64,000 nucleotides of DNA, from NCBI GenBank assembly GCA_033980235.1, contig CM067069.1, forward strand, positions 1,546,755-1,610,754. Reading direction: 5' to 3'. The position numbers and the translations under genes are program-made. The notes under the pieces were generated by a model, which was given only the letters and a program-made list of their open reading frames with translations, was not told the DNA's origin and did no database searches. Below are positions 45,778-57,144 of the stretch, piece by piece (within the stretch, counting starts at the first letter, position 1; each line of letters starts with the position of its first letter). This stretch comes from Diadema setosum (taxonomy: Eukaryota > Echinodermata > Echinoidea > Diadematoida > Diadematidae).

Positions 45778-47922
45778 ATAATTCATAAACATTGGAAATG
45801 CGTATAACTATCACAACAATCTGACTTTATTTGTGTTTCCTAAAACCATATTGACAAGACGTGAGTAAGTTATTTTGTATCAGAAAACCGTACAGTCTGT
45901 GATATTCTTTCCAGAACTTTTGACAAACTAGAGAGAATAGATATAGGACGGTAACTGCTTATAAAGGAAGCATCTTCTTTCTTGTGAATGGGTATAACTT
46001 TGGCAAGTTTCATTTTACTTGGAATAACACCAACAGTACTTTGTTATAAGTTGACAATAATACTATGAGTAAGTGGAGTAACAACATTCAAAGCTACTTT
46101 CTTTGAAAGATTATTACTTATATCATCATGACTTAATGAATGACTACATTTGAGCGAATTAACAACTTGAATGATTTCATTATGTGTTGCTGGAACAAAA
46201 AATATAGAAAACTCACATGGGGCTTCCAAATAATACCTAAAATCTACCTTTGTGCTTGGCACCTTTGAAGCTTGATTAGGTCCAATATTTACAAAATATG
46301 AATTAAAAACATTTGCTATATCTATTGATTTACGCAACTCAACAGACATAGCTCTTATTGAACTCTGTGATAAGATTTCCATCTCATTGTCTAAGAAAGA
46401 ACATGTACTTGAAGTATTTATGGACCTTAGTAAAGCTTTTGATACCATTGATCATAGTATATTGTTAGAAAAGATGAATGTTTGTGGTATACGAGGAACT
46501 CCTGTTATGTGGTTTAAGAACTATCTTTGTGACCGAAAACAATAATTATACTATCTATAATAACCTTCACTCTGATGTATTACCAATCAAATGTGGGGTT
46601 CCCCAAGGTTCAATCCTGGGGCCTTTGTTATTTCTTATATGCATCAATGATATCTGTAATTCATCCTCTTTACTTCATTTCATTTTATTTGCAGATGATA
46701 CCACCAATGTATTTCTTTCTGATCATAATCTTGAGCGTCTCATTGACACTATGAATACAGAATTACCCAAAGTCTCCGAATGGTTCAGAAGCAATAAGTT
46801 ATCATTAAATGTAGAAAAGACAAATTATATAAAGTTCAAAAGTCAACGATCACTAAACTGTGGCATTCATTTTGATATTATTATAGATGACATGAAAATT
46901 GAACGGAAAGAAAGTGCGAAGTTTTTAGGCGTTATTATAGATGACAAGTTGAACTGGAATCTGCATATTGCCAATGTTGTGACTTCTGTTGCACGCGGAG
47001 TTGGAATATTGTACAAACTCAGACCATACATATCAAGCTCTACGTTGTTCACCATTTATAATTCCATTATCCTACCTTATATTTCTTACTGCAATATCGT
47101 TTAGGCTTGTCAGAAGACTAAACTCAACTCACTGCTTCTCCTTCAGAAAAAAGCTGTTCGTATTTGCACGAACTCGGACTATAGGTCTCATGCAAACCCA
47201 TTGTTTTTTCAATTGCGTACACTCTCCATTTACGGCACTCATTACCTCCAAAGTGCTGTCTTTATGTATAAATTCCATTCCCAAGAACTCCCCACCAACC
47301 TGTTAAACATGTTTCGTTTTCATTCGGCTATTCATAGTTATTCAACCAGAACCTCGACAAACGTGCACCTAGAAAATCCAAAAACTGCCCTTGCCCATCG
47401 ATCCATATGACATGCCGGTCCTGACATCTGGAATTCTCTTTCTCATGAAGTGCGACGGTGCCAATCAAAGCATACTTTTAGAAGACTAGTAAAGAATACC
47501 CTTCTTTGCAAATATGTTTAAACAATACCATTTGCATGGTCCTTGCCTGCTGTCTTGCTCCAGGTTCACAGGTTTACTCACTTTTCTTTCTTTTTCTCTC
47601 CTTCTCTCATCTTCCTATCTATGAACAAATTGAACGCGTATAATACATTTTTTTGAGTGATGTTTATGTACATAATATGTACGTTATCCATACTGGACGT
47701 CCCAGTCAAGCTTTTTATAGCTTATGACGATCCAGACAAAATGTGTAATATGTTTCCCGTACAAACTATGTGCATATTTGTGAATAATGTATGTATATGC
47801 ATTTTGTGAATAAATCAAATCAAATCAAATCTAATCAAATCAACTATGTGCATATTTGTGAATAATGTATGTATATGCATTTTGTGAATAAATCAAATCA
47901 AATCAAATCAAATCAAATCAAT
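45778..47922 (+). mobile_element. LINE with 5' inversion, twin-priming structure
   Basis: The left segment, about 45800-46395, reads on the minus strand: linker (DIANVFNSYFVNIGP, 46290-46340), then ISSYRPISILSSLSKVLERI (45905-45965), then a YGFRKH-like stretch (about 45865). The right segment, from about 46396, reads on the plus strand and begins with the next RT part (LEVFMDLSKAFDTIDHSILL). The RT body runs to 47104 and a frameshifted C-terminus to about 47540. Tails are AAATC repeats (47806-47922). Confidence 0.8.
46478..47104 (+). pseudogene. LINE reverse transcriptase core
   Basis: A 208-aa frame: IKCGVPQGSILGPLLFLICINDI, ILFADDTTNVFLSD (catalytic FADD), WFRSNKLSLNVEKTNYI, AKFLGVIIDDKLNWNLHI and LYKLRPYISSSTLFTIYNSIILPY. 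A stop follows SYCNIV; the rest of the protein continues in other frames from 47105. The AFDTIDH motif lies before this frame, from 46396. Confidence 0.88.
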
Positions 47923-49503
47923 TCTGACTTTATTTGAATAAAAAGTAAATTGTCACGGTTTGCACGATCTCTGCCTATAATTCATACAATATAAATTTAT
48001 GTTTGCTCTGAAATACGCAACCATCACAATTTGATATAAACTGTGTTATTCGCAGTCAAATCAATCATGTCGTTGTTTAAGGTATATGGTTTTTGATAAT
48101 TTTTGCATCTGAACTCCAAGGAATTTGTCTTATTATGGATCTTGCGCAAAATGCCAGCATAATGATGGTGATTATACCATTTGTGTTACAGTGTGGGCAG
48201 TTATGATACAAGTTGCGTTCAGCCGGTGATCTTTAACCTTAAAAGTTAAGCTAACTTCAAGGATAAGCTCTTGCACGAACTCGGACTACAGTTCTCATGC
48301 AAACCCATTGTTTTTTCAATTGCGTACACTCTCCATTTACGACACTCATTACCTCCAAAGTGCTGTCTTTATGTATAAATTCCATTCCCAAGAACTCCCC
48401 ACCAACCTGTTAAACATGTTTCGTTTTCATTCGGCTATTCATAGTTATTCAACCAGAACCTCGACAAACGTGCACCTAGAAAATCCAAAAACTGCCCTTG
48501 CCCATCGATCCATACGACATGCCGGTCCTGACATCTGGAATTCTCTTTCTCATGAAGTGCGACGGTGCCAATCAAAGCATACTTTTAGAAGACTAGTAAA
48601 GAATACCCTTCTTTGCAAGTATGTTTAAACAATACCATTTGCATGGTCCTTGCCTGCTGTCTTGCTCCAGGTTCACAGGTTTATTTTGTCATACGTACAC
48701 TACGTACATAATAGCAGCGAGTCTTTCTATGTTAGTTGTTACCAGAATTGTCAATCTTGTATACCTTTAACTACCATGATGTAGAGTATCCCTCTCCTTA
48801 TCTTTTCCTCTCACTTTTCTTTCTTTTTCTCTCCTTCTCTCATCTTCCTATCTATGAACAAATTGAACGCGCATAATACATTTTTTTTTGAATGATGTTT
48901 ATGTACATAATATGTACGTTATCCATACTGGACGTCCCAGTCAAGCTTTTTATAGCTTATGACGATCCAGACAAAATGTGTAATATGTTTCATGTACAAA
49001 CTATGTGCATATTTGTGAATAATGTATGTCTATGCATTTTGCGAATAAATCAAATCAAATCAAATCAAATCAAATCAACTATGTGCATATTTGTGAATAA
49101 TGTATGTATATGCATTTTGTGAATAAATCAAATCAAATCAAATCAAATCAATTCTGACTTTATTTGAATAAAAAGTAAATTGTCACGGTTTGCACGATCT
49201 CTGCCTATAATTCATACAATATAAATTTATGTTTGCTCTGAAATACGCAACCATCACAATTTGATATAAACTGTGTTATTCGCAGTCAAATCAATCATGT
49301 CGTTGTTTAAGGTATATGGTTTTTGATAATTTTTGCATCTGAACTCCAAGGAATTTGTCTTATTATGGATCTTGCGCAAAATGCCAGCATAATGATGGTG
49401 ATTATACCATTTGTGTTACAGTGTGGGCAGTTATGATACAAGTTGCGTTCAGCCGGTGATCTTTAACCTTAAAAGTTAAGCTAACTTCAAGGATAAGCTC
49501 TTG
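47164..49503 (+). repeat. Tandem segmental duplication
   Basis: 47164-48270 is repeated at 48271-49503. Both start TTGCACGAACTCGGACTA and end CAAGGATAAGCTC. The unit covers the LINE C-terminus, its AAATC tail and about 340 bp of flank. The second copy has about 120 bp (48681-48810) missing from the first. Otherwise divergence is very low, so the duplication is recent. Confidence 0.9.
48308..48628 (+). pseudogene. Duplicated LINE C-terminus
   Basis: A 106-aa open piece (LQSAVFMYKFHSQELP, GPDIWNSLSHEVRRC, FRRLVKNTLL) in the second copy of the duplication, uninterrupted where the first copy has a stop at 47408. Confidence 0.75.
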
Positions 49504-49519
49504 TCCCCTAAGCTAATAT

Positions 49520-49995
49520 CTCACCGACGGAGACGTCTCCGCGACGTCTCCAACGTATCAGTCGCAGCAGTCGCGGAGACGTCTCCAGCATAAAAATGTC
49601 TTGCGGTCTCACCAAGGAGACGTCTCTGAGACGAGTTATGGCAAGTGGCAAAAAATTTCAAACATGAGGGAGCCGTTGCAGGATCACCTGACTTGATCTA
49701 GGCAGGATGTCAGCACGCAGATAGGTCACGTGGTTTTTAAGTAGGTTAAACAGTGTCAAATAGAGTCGCGGAGACGTCGCGGAGACGTCGCGGAGACGTC
49801 GCCGAGACCTGCTGGACGTCTCTGAGACATCGCGGAGACGTCGCGGAGACGTCTCAGCAGTCGCGGATATGATTAGTCTCCGCGACTGATGGAGACGTCT
49901 CGGAGACGTCGCGGAGACTACGCGAAAAATCGAACCATGTTCAAATTTCTTGCGACTAATCGGAGACTCTGTAATTTTCAGGAGACGTCTCTAAA
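49520..49995. repeat. GGAGACGTC-rich palindromic array
   Basis: Many copies of GGAGACGTC and GAGACGTCTC, both orientations, with GTCGCGGAGAC repeated five times at 49766-49802 and again near 49840. GACGTC is itself palindromic. The array is GC- and CpG-rich amid AT-rich DNA, non-coding, and starts directly at the end of the tandem duplication. Confidence 0.8.
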
Positions 49996-50108
49996 AAATC
50001 GCAATAGCAGCACAAAAGCTCGTTATCTTGCTCAATAACTATAATGTTTTTGTGTCTTTTTTTTTAACTATACAGTGTATATAGTCATACTGTTTTCAAA
50101 TTTACATG

Positions 50109-50891
50109 TGTTAAGCATTACAATGTAACCATCATCAGCAAAGAGAACCAATGGTGTAAGCTACGATGTTCGATGCACAAATGAACGATCCTTGATGCAC
50201 CGATGAATGATTCCTCCAACGTAAATCCAGAGACACTGGTTGCAATAATCCACGTTATAGATCCAGGGTATAGGTCCACAGCGAAATGTGCAGAATCCAA
50301 CGTTATGACGACCACGTCCAGTCGATGCGTTGAATGATGATTCACTTTATAATGTCCAGCAAGGAATCCAGCCCGTCACAGCTTTGCCGTAACAATGTCC
50401 GTTGACATTAAAATATGGAGTCTGTCTCCAATGTAGGCAAATTAATTCTCTGCAGGCAAAATGTCTCCCAGGCCTTATCTCCACAAACAATCACCGTCAT
50501 AACAGGTTAGCAGGTAACACAGGACTGACTATAACAAGTCGCTTCAGAGCCAGAAGTGACGTTACTCTCAGAGCAATGGCGTTAGGTACTCTGCCTACCT
50601 CAGAATTTATCTGGCTTATATACTATCCATTCACCCCTTTCTTGAACATTCTGTAATTTTCTCCAACCTGGGGCCTCATACTTGTATACTGGCAAGTCCA
50701 AGACTGTTCCAGAAATCCTAGATGACTCACTGCCTAACTATGTGCATAACAGCCTACCAAAAATAACTACCAATCACAATGGGCTACAGGGACAGTGCCT
50801 CACTCATCCAAATAATGTAAGCACTTCCCAGAACATTCTGGAATGGGTGAAATCATTCTAGATTGAGTGAGCTATAATGTATTTCCTGTCA
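50109..50891 (-). repeat. Probable solo LTR
   Basis: A 783-bp block with TG..CA termini (TGTTAAGC at left, CCTGTCA at right), flanked by CATG on both sides (50105-50108, 50892-50895). On the minus strand a TATA box (AGTATATAAGCC, about 50620) suggests its direction. No internal domain is nearby, and it shows no resemblance to the first element's LTR. Confidence 0.6.
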
Positions 50892-50895
50892 CATG

Positions 50896-51960
50896 CATGT
50901 ACTGTAGTTACATTGTATACCACCTAGAAAATTCTCCAGTGATCTGGTCAACCTGTATGTACTATATCTATATCATATAGAATGTTCTCCATTAATCTGG
51001 TCCACCTGTGTACATACACATTGAAACTTGCAACCATCCATGCAGTACATCATACATACATGTACATAGCTACTAGTGTGTACATTTGTGAGAGATATGA
51101 TTTGGAAGATGACGTTACACTGATCAAGAGATGAGCCTTCTTCTTCTTCTTCTTCTTCTTAAGCCCTCCTTCACGCAGTTGAAGATTCTTGCAGATGAAG
51201 GTGTGTGTGTGTGTGTGTGTCACAAGGAAAGTGAAGTGCTGAGTGCCCTATTTTCATAAGGTGCAAGTAAAAAATATTTCCAGTCTGATGTTAGTTTTGG
51301 GTTTATAGCCGCTGCATTTTGTCAGTATTTGACGGAATGTTTTTATTACCGACGGATCCTATAATACGTCTGTTGGTGTAGAGGGTGTCATGGAACATTC
51401 TGCACAGAATATTATTATGACACGCAGAAGAATTCATCAACCAAGGGAGTCGTCTCTTTGCGAATACGACGACATGATTGTATGGGGCGCCAAGTGTCGC
51501 CTTTCGTTATCGTTCGAAAAATTTCAAGAATTGTTTACTCGAATTCGTCAGGTAGTCCAGGTTCTCAAGCAGAAATTCATTTACATTAATATCATAAATG
51601 TATGTATTAAAAGAGCTTACTTTTCGTTTTTTATATTATATACATTAGCAACTGGTGAATGTTCATTCTGAATCCCCATGACGTCAGTTTTTTTTTATTA
51701 TGTGTCTGTGTGTGTGTGTGTGTTTTAATAAAGCACGTAATTTGTAGGTCCTAGATGTATTACAAAGGTCTGCTCCATCCAGACGCGTAAATATTATTGC
51801 TCAGATGTCTTTGTGTACATAGCTTGTAGTTTGTATAGGGTTATCTCGTTTGCAAGAGTTTCTGTGTGTATACAGATAAACATCTGAACTCATGTTTTGA
51901 ATTTTAGACATGAGCCGTCTCAGTTTTTAATAGATGGTGATAACTCATGATTTTAAATTG
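50896..51960. other. Non-coding interval with microsatellites
   Basis: (CTT)n at 51129-51160 and GT repeats at 51200-51220 and 51707-51722. A frame at 51390-51560 has no recognisable domain. AATAAA at 51727. Confidence 0.4.
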
Positions 51961-52021
51961 GATTGCAAGTTGGTATATCAAGGTGTGTGGCTAAAACCAA
52001 CGGCGTAAATCCGTCCTGAGG

Positions 52022-52265
52022 AGTGGGGGGGGGGGGGGGATGGTCACCATCACCACGATTACAAGCCCACCGGACCGGCGCAGCCTTGGGGAGGGGGGGG
52101 GGGGGGAGAAGCTTGGTGCCCCCCCCCCCCCCCCCCCACACACACACACTTTATACAGGGATCGGATGTCCCACTCTTTTGCATGAAATATAATGTGGGC
52201 GGAAAGTGGCAGCAAAAATATGAAGACGAAGTTCTTGTTGCCTTTTTTTTTTTTTTTTTTTTTTG
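52022..52265. repeat. Long G, C and T runs
   Basis: G runs at 52025-52039 and 52093-52107, a C run of about 22 at 52119-52138 followed by an AC repeat, and T20 or more at 52244-52264. Several short frames across this stretch are artefacts. Confidence 0.85.
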
Positions 52266-52334
52266 CTTATCAGATGACTTTCGGCGGAAAATCAGACCAT
52301 AAAAGTATGAAAACATTTTTTTTTAAATATATGT

Positions 52335-52480
52335 GAGAGGGAGCGGAACGACCGAACGGGGGGGAGGTTGTGTATGGGGGGTGGTAGCCTTCTCCCACAC
52401 GAGGAAGATTTTGCATTTTCAGCCCTGAAATTCAGCGATCTGGTGCACACTTTTGGTAAAAAATGTGTTTTCTTTTCTTT
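52335..52480. repeat. Single unit of the GCACACTTTTGGTA satellite
   Basis: Contains TTTTGCATTTTCAG, GATCTGGTGCACACTTTTGGT and the G-rich block GGGGGGAGGTTGTG, as in the units at 18.5 and 57-60 kb. Confidence 0.7.
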
Positions 52481-52614
52481 AAAAAAACAATAAGAAAATG
52501 AAATATTCACAATATTATTATTGAATGACTACATCGTGGTATTTCAGCTCTTGCTCCGCATGTGCGACATCACTATGAAGGCCTACTAAATAATGGGCCC
52601 TATCATCGGCGTAG

Positions 52615-53879
52615 ACAGGATTTGATCTAAGGAGGAGCGGTTATGTGAGGGAGCGAAGCAAGCGAGGGGGGGGGGAGGGTATTTTAGGGGGGAAAATTTT
52701 GACATTTTACAGTCCAAAAACTGCCATTTGTAGCTATATTCTTCGCTTTGGAAATTAAGGGAGGGGCACACCGGGCGCAACTGCTGTCAATCACTGGCAG
52801 CAACATCAGGAGAATGGCATAGCGATTAAATGCGAGCGAGCTTGAAAATTTTGACATTTTACAGTCTAAAAACTGCCGTTTGTAGCTATACTTTTTCGCT
52901 TTGGAAATTAAGGGGGACCGCACCGGGCGCAACTGCTGTCAATCACTGGCAGCAACATCAGGAGAATGGCATAGCGGTTTAATGCGAGCGAGCGGAGCGA
53001 GCGAGCTTCAAAATTTTGACATTTTACAGTCCAAAGACTGCCGTTTGTGGCTATATTTTTTTTTCGCTTTGGAAATTAAGGGGGGCACACCGGGCGCAAC
53101 TGCCGGCAATTACTGGCAGCAACATCAGGAGAATGGCATAACGATTAAATGCGAGCGAGCGGAGCGAGTGAGCTTGAAAATTTTGCTATGTTACAGTCCC
53201 CAAAACTGTCCTTTGTGGCTGTAATTTTTCGCTTTGGAAATTAAGGGGGGGGGGGGGCGCACCGGGCGAAAATTGCTGGCAATTACTGGCAGCAACATCA
53301 GGAGAATGGCATAATGATTAAATGCGAGCGAGCGAAGCGAGTGAGCTTAAAATTTTTGACATTTTACAGTCCCAAAAACTGTCGTTTGTGGCTTTTTTTT
53401 TCGCTTTGGAAATTAAGGGGGCGCACAGGGCGAAAACTACTGGCAATTACTGGCAGCAGCATCAGGAGAATGGCATAATAATGAATGCGAGCGAGCGAAG
53501 TGAGCGAGCTTCAAAATTTAGACATTTTACAGTCCAAAAACTGCCGTTTGTAGATATATTTTTCGCTTTGGAAATTGCACCGGGCGAAAACTGCTGGCAA
53601 TTATTGGCAGCAAAATCAATAGAATAGAATAATGATCAAATGCGAGCGAGCGAGGCGAGCGAGCTTCAAAATTTTGACATTTTACGGTCCAAAGACTGCC
53701 GTTTGTCGCTGTATTTTTTTTTTTTCGCTTTGGAAATTAAGGGGGGTACACCGGGCGCAACTGCCGGCAATTACTGGCAGCAACATCAGGAGAATGGAAT
53801 AATGATTTAATGCGAGCGAGCGAAGCGAGTGAGCTTGAAAATTTTGATATTTTACAGCCCCCAAAACTGTCCTTTATGG

Positions 53880-53918
<39 letters not shown>

Positions 53919-54043
53919 TATAGATATATATATATGTTTTTGTTTTTGCTTTGGAAATTAAGGGGGGCGCACCGGGCGAAAACTGCTGGCAATTACTGGC
54001 AGCAAAATCAATAGAATGGAATAATGATCAAATGCGAGCGAGC
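52615..54043. repeat. About 160-bp satellite array, eight units
   Basis: Each unit has GCGAGCGAGCGAAGCGAG, TTTTGACATTTTACAGTCC, TTCGCTTTGGAAATTAAGGG, CACCGGGCG and TACTGGCAGCAACATCAGG. GACATTTTACAGTC-type cores lie at about 52701, 52853, 53018, 53175, 53359, 53520, 53676 and 53846. A (TA)n tract interrupts the last unit (53884-53935). Open frames inside are repeat artefacts. Confidence 0.9.
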
Positions 54044-54278
54044 TGCCGACATATCAAGTAAAACAACTGCAGTGATATTCCCAGCATCCATCTGTCTCAA
54101 ACATTGATCAGTTTATAGGTCAGTAAGTAATGTCTCTACACTATGACTCAGGACGATACGCTGATTGGTGGCTATCAAGAAAATCATTCTCCTGCAAGTA
54201 ATCTCGTAGTCATGAAAAGGAAACACGTTCCATAACTTTGCTAACAAATGGCAGGTTTGAAATTGGTCGATAATTGTT

Positions 54279-56095
54279 AGGTGATCCGAGTATCCTCTCG
54301 GATCACCTATTGTATCTGTACGGATTCTTTCTTCTTCTTCTTCTTCTTCTTTATTTCTTTCTCCTCAAATCTTGTGCAGAGGTTAACTCAAAAAGTCCCC
54401 CGCCTATCACTTTCAAACTTATACCATATATGTATCCTGTCCTAAGAACGACAGATCTAGTGTATCAATGTGATCAGTCAACCGTGACGTCATTATGACG
54501 TCATTATCTGAAATCACGTTTACATTAATATCTCATTAATAGAATGGAATTTTTCAATGAAATTAGAATATCATATAGTTCAAGTCAAGTTCTATTGATA
54601 TATTTCATAAAACTTAGTCACGTTCATAGTAAGCGAGCGCGTACGCGCGCGTTGAAATTTAAACATGCTCTAATCAACCTTAAAATTGTTTTGCACACGT
54701 TTCAGGTCATTTACAGCATTTCAAAAAATATCGACGGACGCGTATGCGCGCGCGCATATACGCACGCACAGCTCATATACAATAGAAATTTCCCGTTTTT
54801 TCACACGGATCAGATGTCTGAAATGTCAAGAAATGTTTCTACCAAGTTTCAAGTCAATCCGACTCAATATGACGTCATACGGGCCCGTCAAAGTTGAAAT
54901 TCCGCGCGCGCGTCAATGGCGATATACAGTGCAACAATGCCAAAAAACCGCCAATTTTAAATCTGATTTTACTCGTCAGGATGGACGGTGACCCCCCATT
55001 TTCTTTACATATTTTGAAAGCTGATGAGTTTTACATATCATTTCATGGGTTGACGATACTGAAAAAGTGATTAAAAGATATCAAATTTCTTAATAAAGTA
55101 AAAAAAGTAGATTTTCAAAATGACGTCATCAAAAAACAAGTTCACTCGAGCGTATCTCACTTATCCTTTGCTGATTTTCACCTAAATTTCAGTATGTTGT
55201 AGATTATTTAATGTTCTATCATATTTATAATTACAACATTTTGATTGGATGACGTCATCACCTCGTAAAAATGGATTGAAAGTATCCTTGTAAAATTTGA
55301 CCAGTTTACGTGTTATCTCTATGGGAGAGCAGTTTTTCTGGAAGTGAAAATTGACATGACTATCTTTTTCGAGCACTAGCTCACTTATGCTTCGGTGAAT
55401 TTCTCTAAGATTTCAGTATGTTGTAGCTGAGACTTTGGGCTATCGTGAATGTGCCCTTCATTTTTTCATACGATGTCGGGATCACGTCAAAAAACTTACT
55501 TGAAATTAAAGTTTATCTTCGATGTATTGAACTATTTCATTCTTTTTGCTACGTTATGTGCAATAACTCAAGAAAAATATACCCTATCACCACCATATTT
55601 TGCACATGTTTAGTTCATGTCACGAACATTATTTCATAAAATAACGACTACTTGATCAGACGCCATCTTGGTTATGTAAATTAGGGTCAAAGGTCATAAA
55701 TGTTTCATCCTGTATCTTGGTGAATACATGTTCTATCTTTCCCATATTTTGCACACGGAAAGACCATGCTACAGGGATCATTTCATAAAATAACCACCTT
55801 TTGCTCAGATGTCATCTTGTCTGTGCAAAGTGGGGTCAAAGGTCATTATGTACTTCTTTTTCTATCTTCGCTATGACGTGTTATCTCTATGGGAGGGATT
55901 TTTTTAGATGTGAAAATTGACACGACTCTCTTTATCGAGCACTATCTTACTTATGCTTCGGTGAATTTCTCTCAGATTTTAATATGTTGTAGCTGAGACT
56001 TTGCACTATCAGGACTCGAATCATTGATTAAAAAAAAAATCGGATCACCTTAATTTGTCAGTGATGACAAATTACAATCTCTAGTTTAACATGTT
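54279..56095. mobile_element. 1.8-kb insertion with AGGTGATCCGAG ends
   Basis: It begins AGGTGATCCGAG, with a hairpin to CTCGGATCACCT at 54297-54309. Near its right end are AATCGGATCACCT (56038-56050) and a tail to CTCTAG. The host LINE reads through if it is removed. Inside are a CTT tract, alternating CG/GC stretches (54637-54652, 54737-54770) and two kinds of internal duplication (55313-55445 with 55879-56012; 55565-55710 with 55715-55870). No ORF of note. Confidence 0.75.
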
Positions 56096-56239
56096 CTTGT
56101 CTAAATGAGGTCTTTTGAGGGTTGGAAATATCACCTCTGTTTTCAAATCATTTGGCACAACACCTGCTGCAAAACTGCCATTTATTATGCTCGTAATGGC
56201 AGGGGCAGTCACTGATACACATTTTTTTTTATCAGATCC

Positions 56240-57144
56240 GTACAAAAAGGGTCTAATTCACATGACTTATTTGGAGACTCTCAGATCTGTTGGTGTCACA
56301 GGACTTGCATTAGAGTGGTTTCAATCTTACCTTACCAGCCGTTCACAATATGTTAAGATTAATGATAGTAACTCTGATCCGGCTGCACTTACTTGCGGTG
56401 TCCCGCAAGGGTCTAGAGGTGGACCACTTCTATTCTCTCTATCTTTCAAGGATTAGACACATTTTTGAAAGACACGACATTCAGTATCACTGTTAGGCAG
56501 ATGATATTCAAATATTCGTATCTTTTTCACCAACCAGGACTGAACTCTTTGAAGCTGTAAAACGATTAGAATTATGTATTGATGATGTTAAGGCATGGAT
56601 GGAAAGAAATGGTCTCAAATTTAATGTCAGTCAGAATTTATTCTGATAGGATCCAAACAGGATGTTGTCTAATGTGAATTCTGATACATGTTATGTTACA
56701 ATTGGCAATAGTAATATCAAGCCTTCGAACAAAGTTCGTAATCTTGGTGTTGTTTATGATGCAAATCTGACATTCAAAGACCACATTTCATATGTATCCC
56801 AATCTGTAAGATTTCATTTGCGTAACCTGGGCTCAATTCGGAGATATTTAACTAGATCAGCAGCAGAAAAACTGATGCATGCTCTTATTTCGTCTCGTCT
56901 AGCTTTCTGCAGTTCTCTGTTTTGCAGCCTTCCACAAAAAGAACTCAGTAAACTGCAACGTCTTCAGAATTGTGCCGCTAGATTACTTACTTTCACGAAG
57001 AAAACTGTGCATACTACCCCAATACTTCGGTCCCTACACTGGCTTCCTGTAGAAAAACGTACTAACTTCAAGATTCTTCTTCTTGTTTACCGTACATTGC
57101 ACAAATTTGCCCCTGTCTACTTTCAAAATACTCTTCATCTTCAC
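56240..57144 (+). pseudogene. LINE RT core, forward part
   Basis: LALEWFQSYLTSRSQYVKI and LTCGVPQGSRGGPLLFSL end in a frameshift at about 56450. The catalytic tyrosine codon of the YADD box has become TAG at 56494. From 56662 the frame reopens: NKVRNLGVVYDANLTFKDHI, LQRLQNCAARLL, LHWLPVEKRTNFKILLLVYR. It is cut by the next insertion after TLHLH. Confidence 0.85.

Noticed and set aside
51390..51671. 93-aa frame with fairly normal composition
   Set aside because: No domain recognised and no clear splice partners; could be 5' sequence of an unknown gene but unsupported.
52901..53627. Repeated 100-aa frames with ALEIKG-like text
   Set aside because: Open frames generated by the 160-bp satellite; frame and sequence change from unit to unit.
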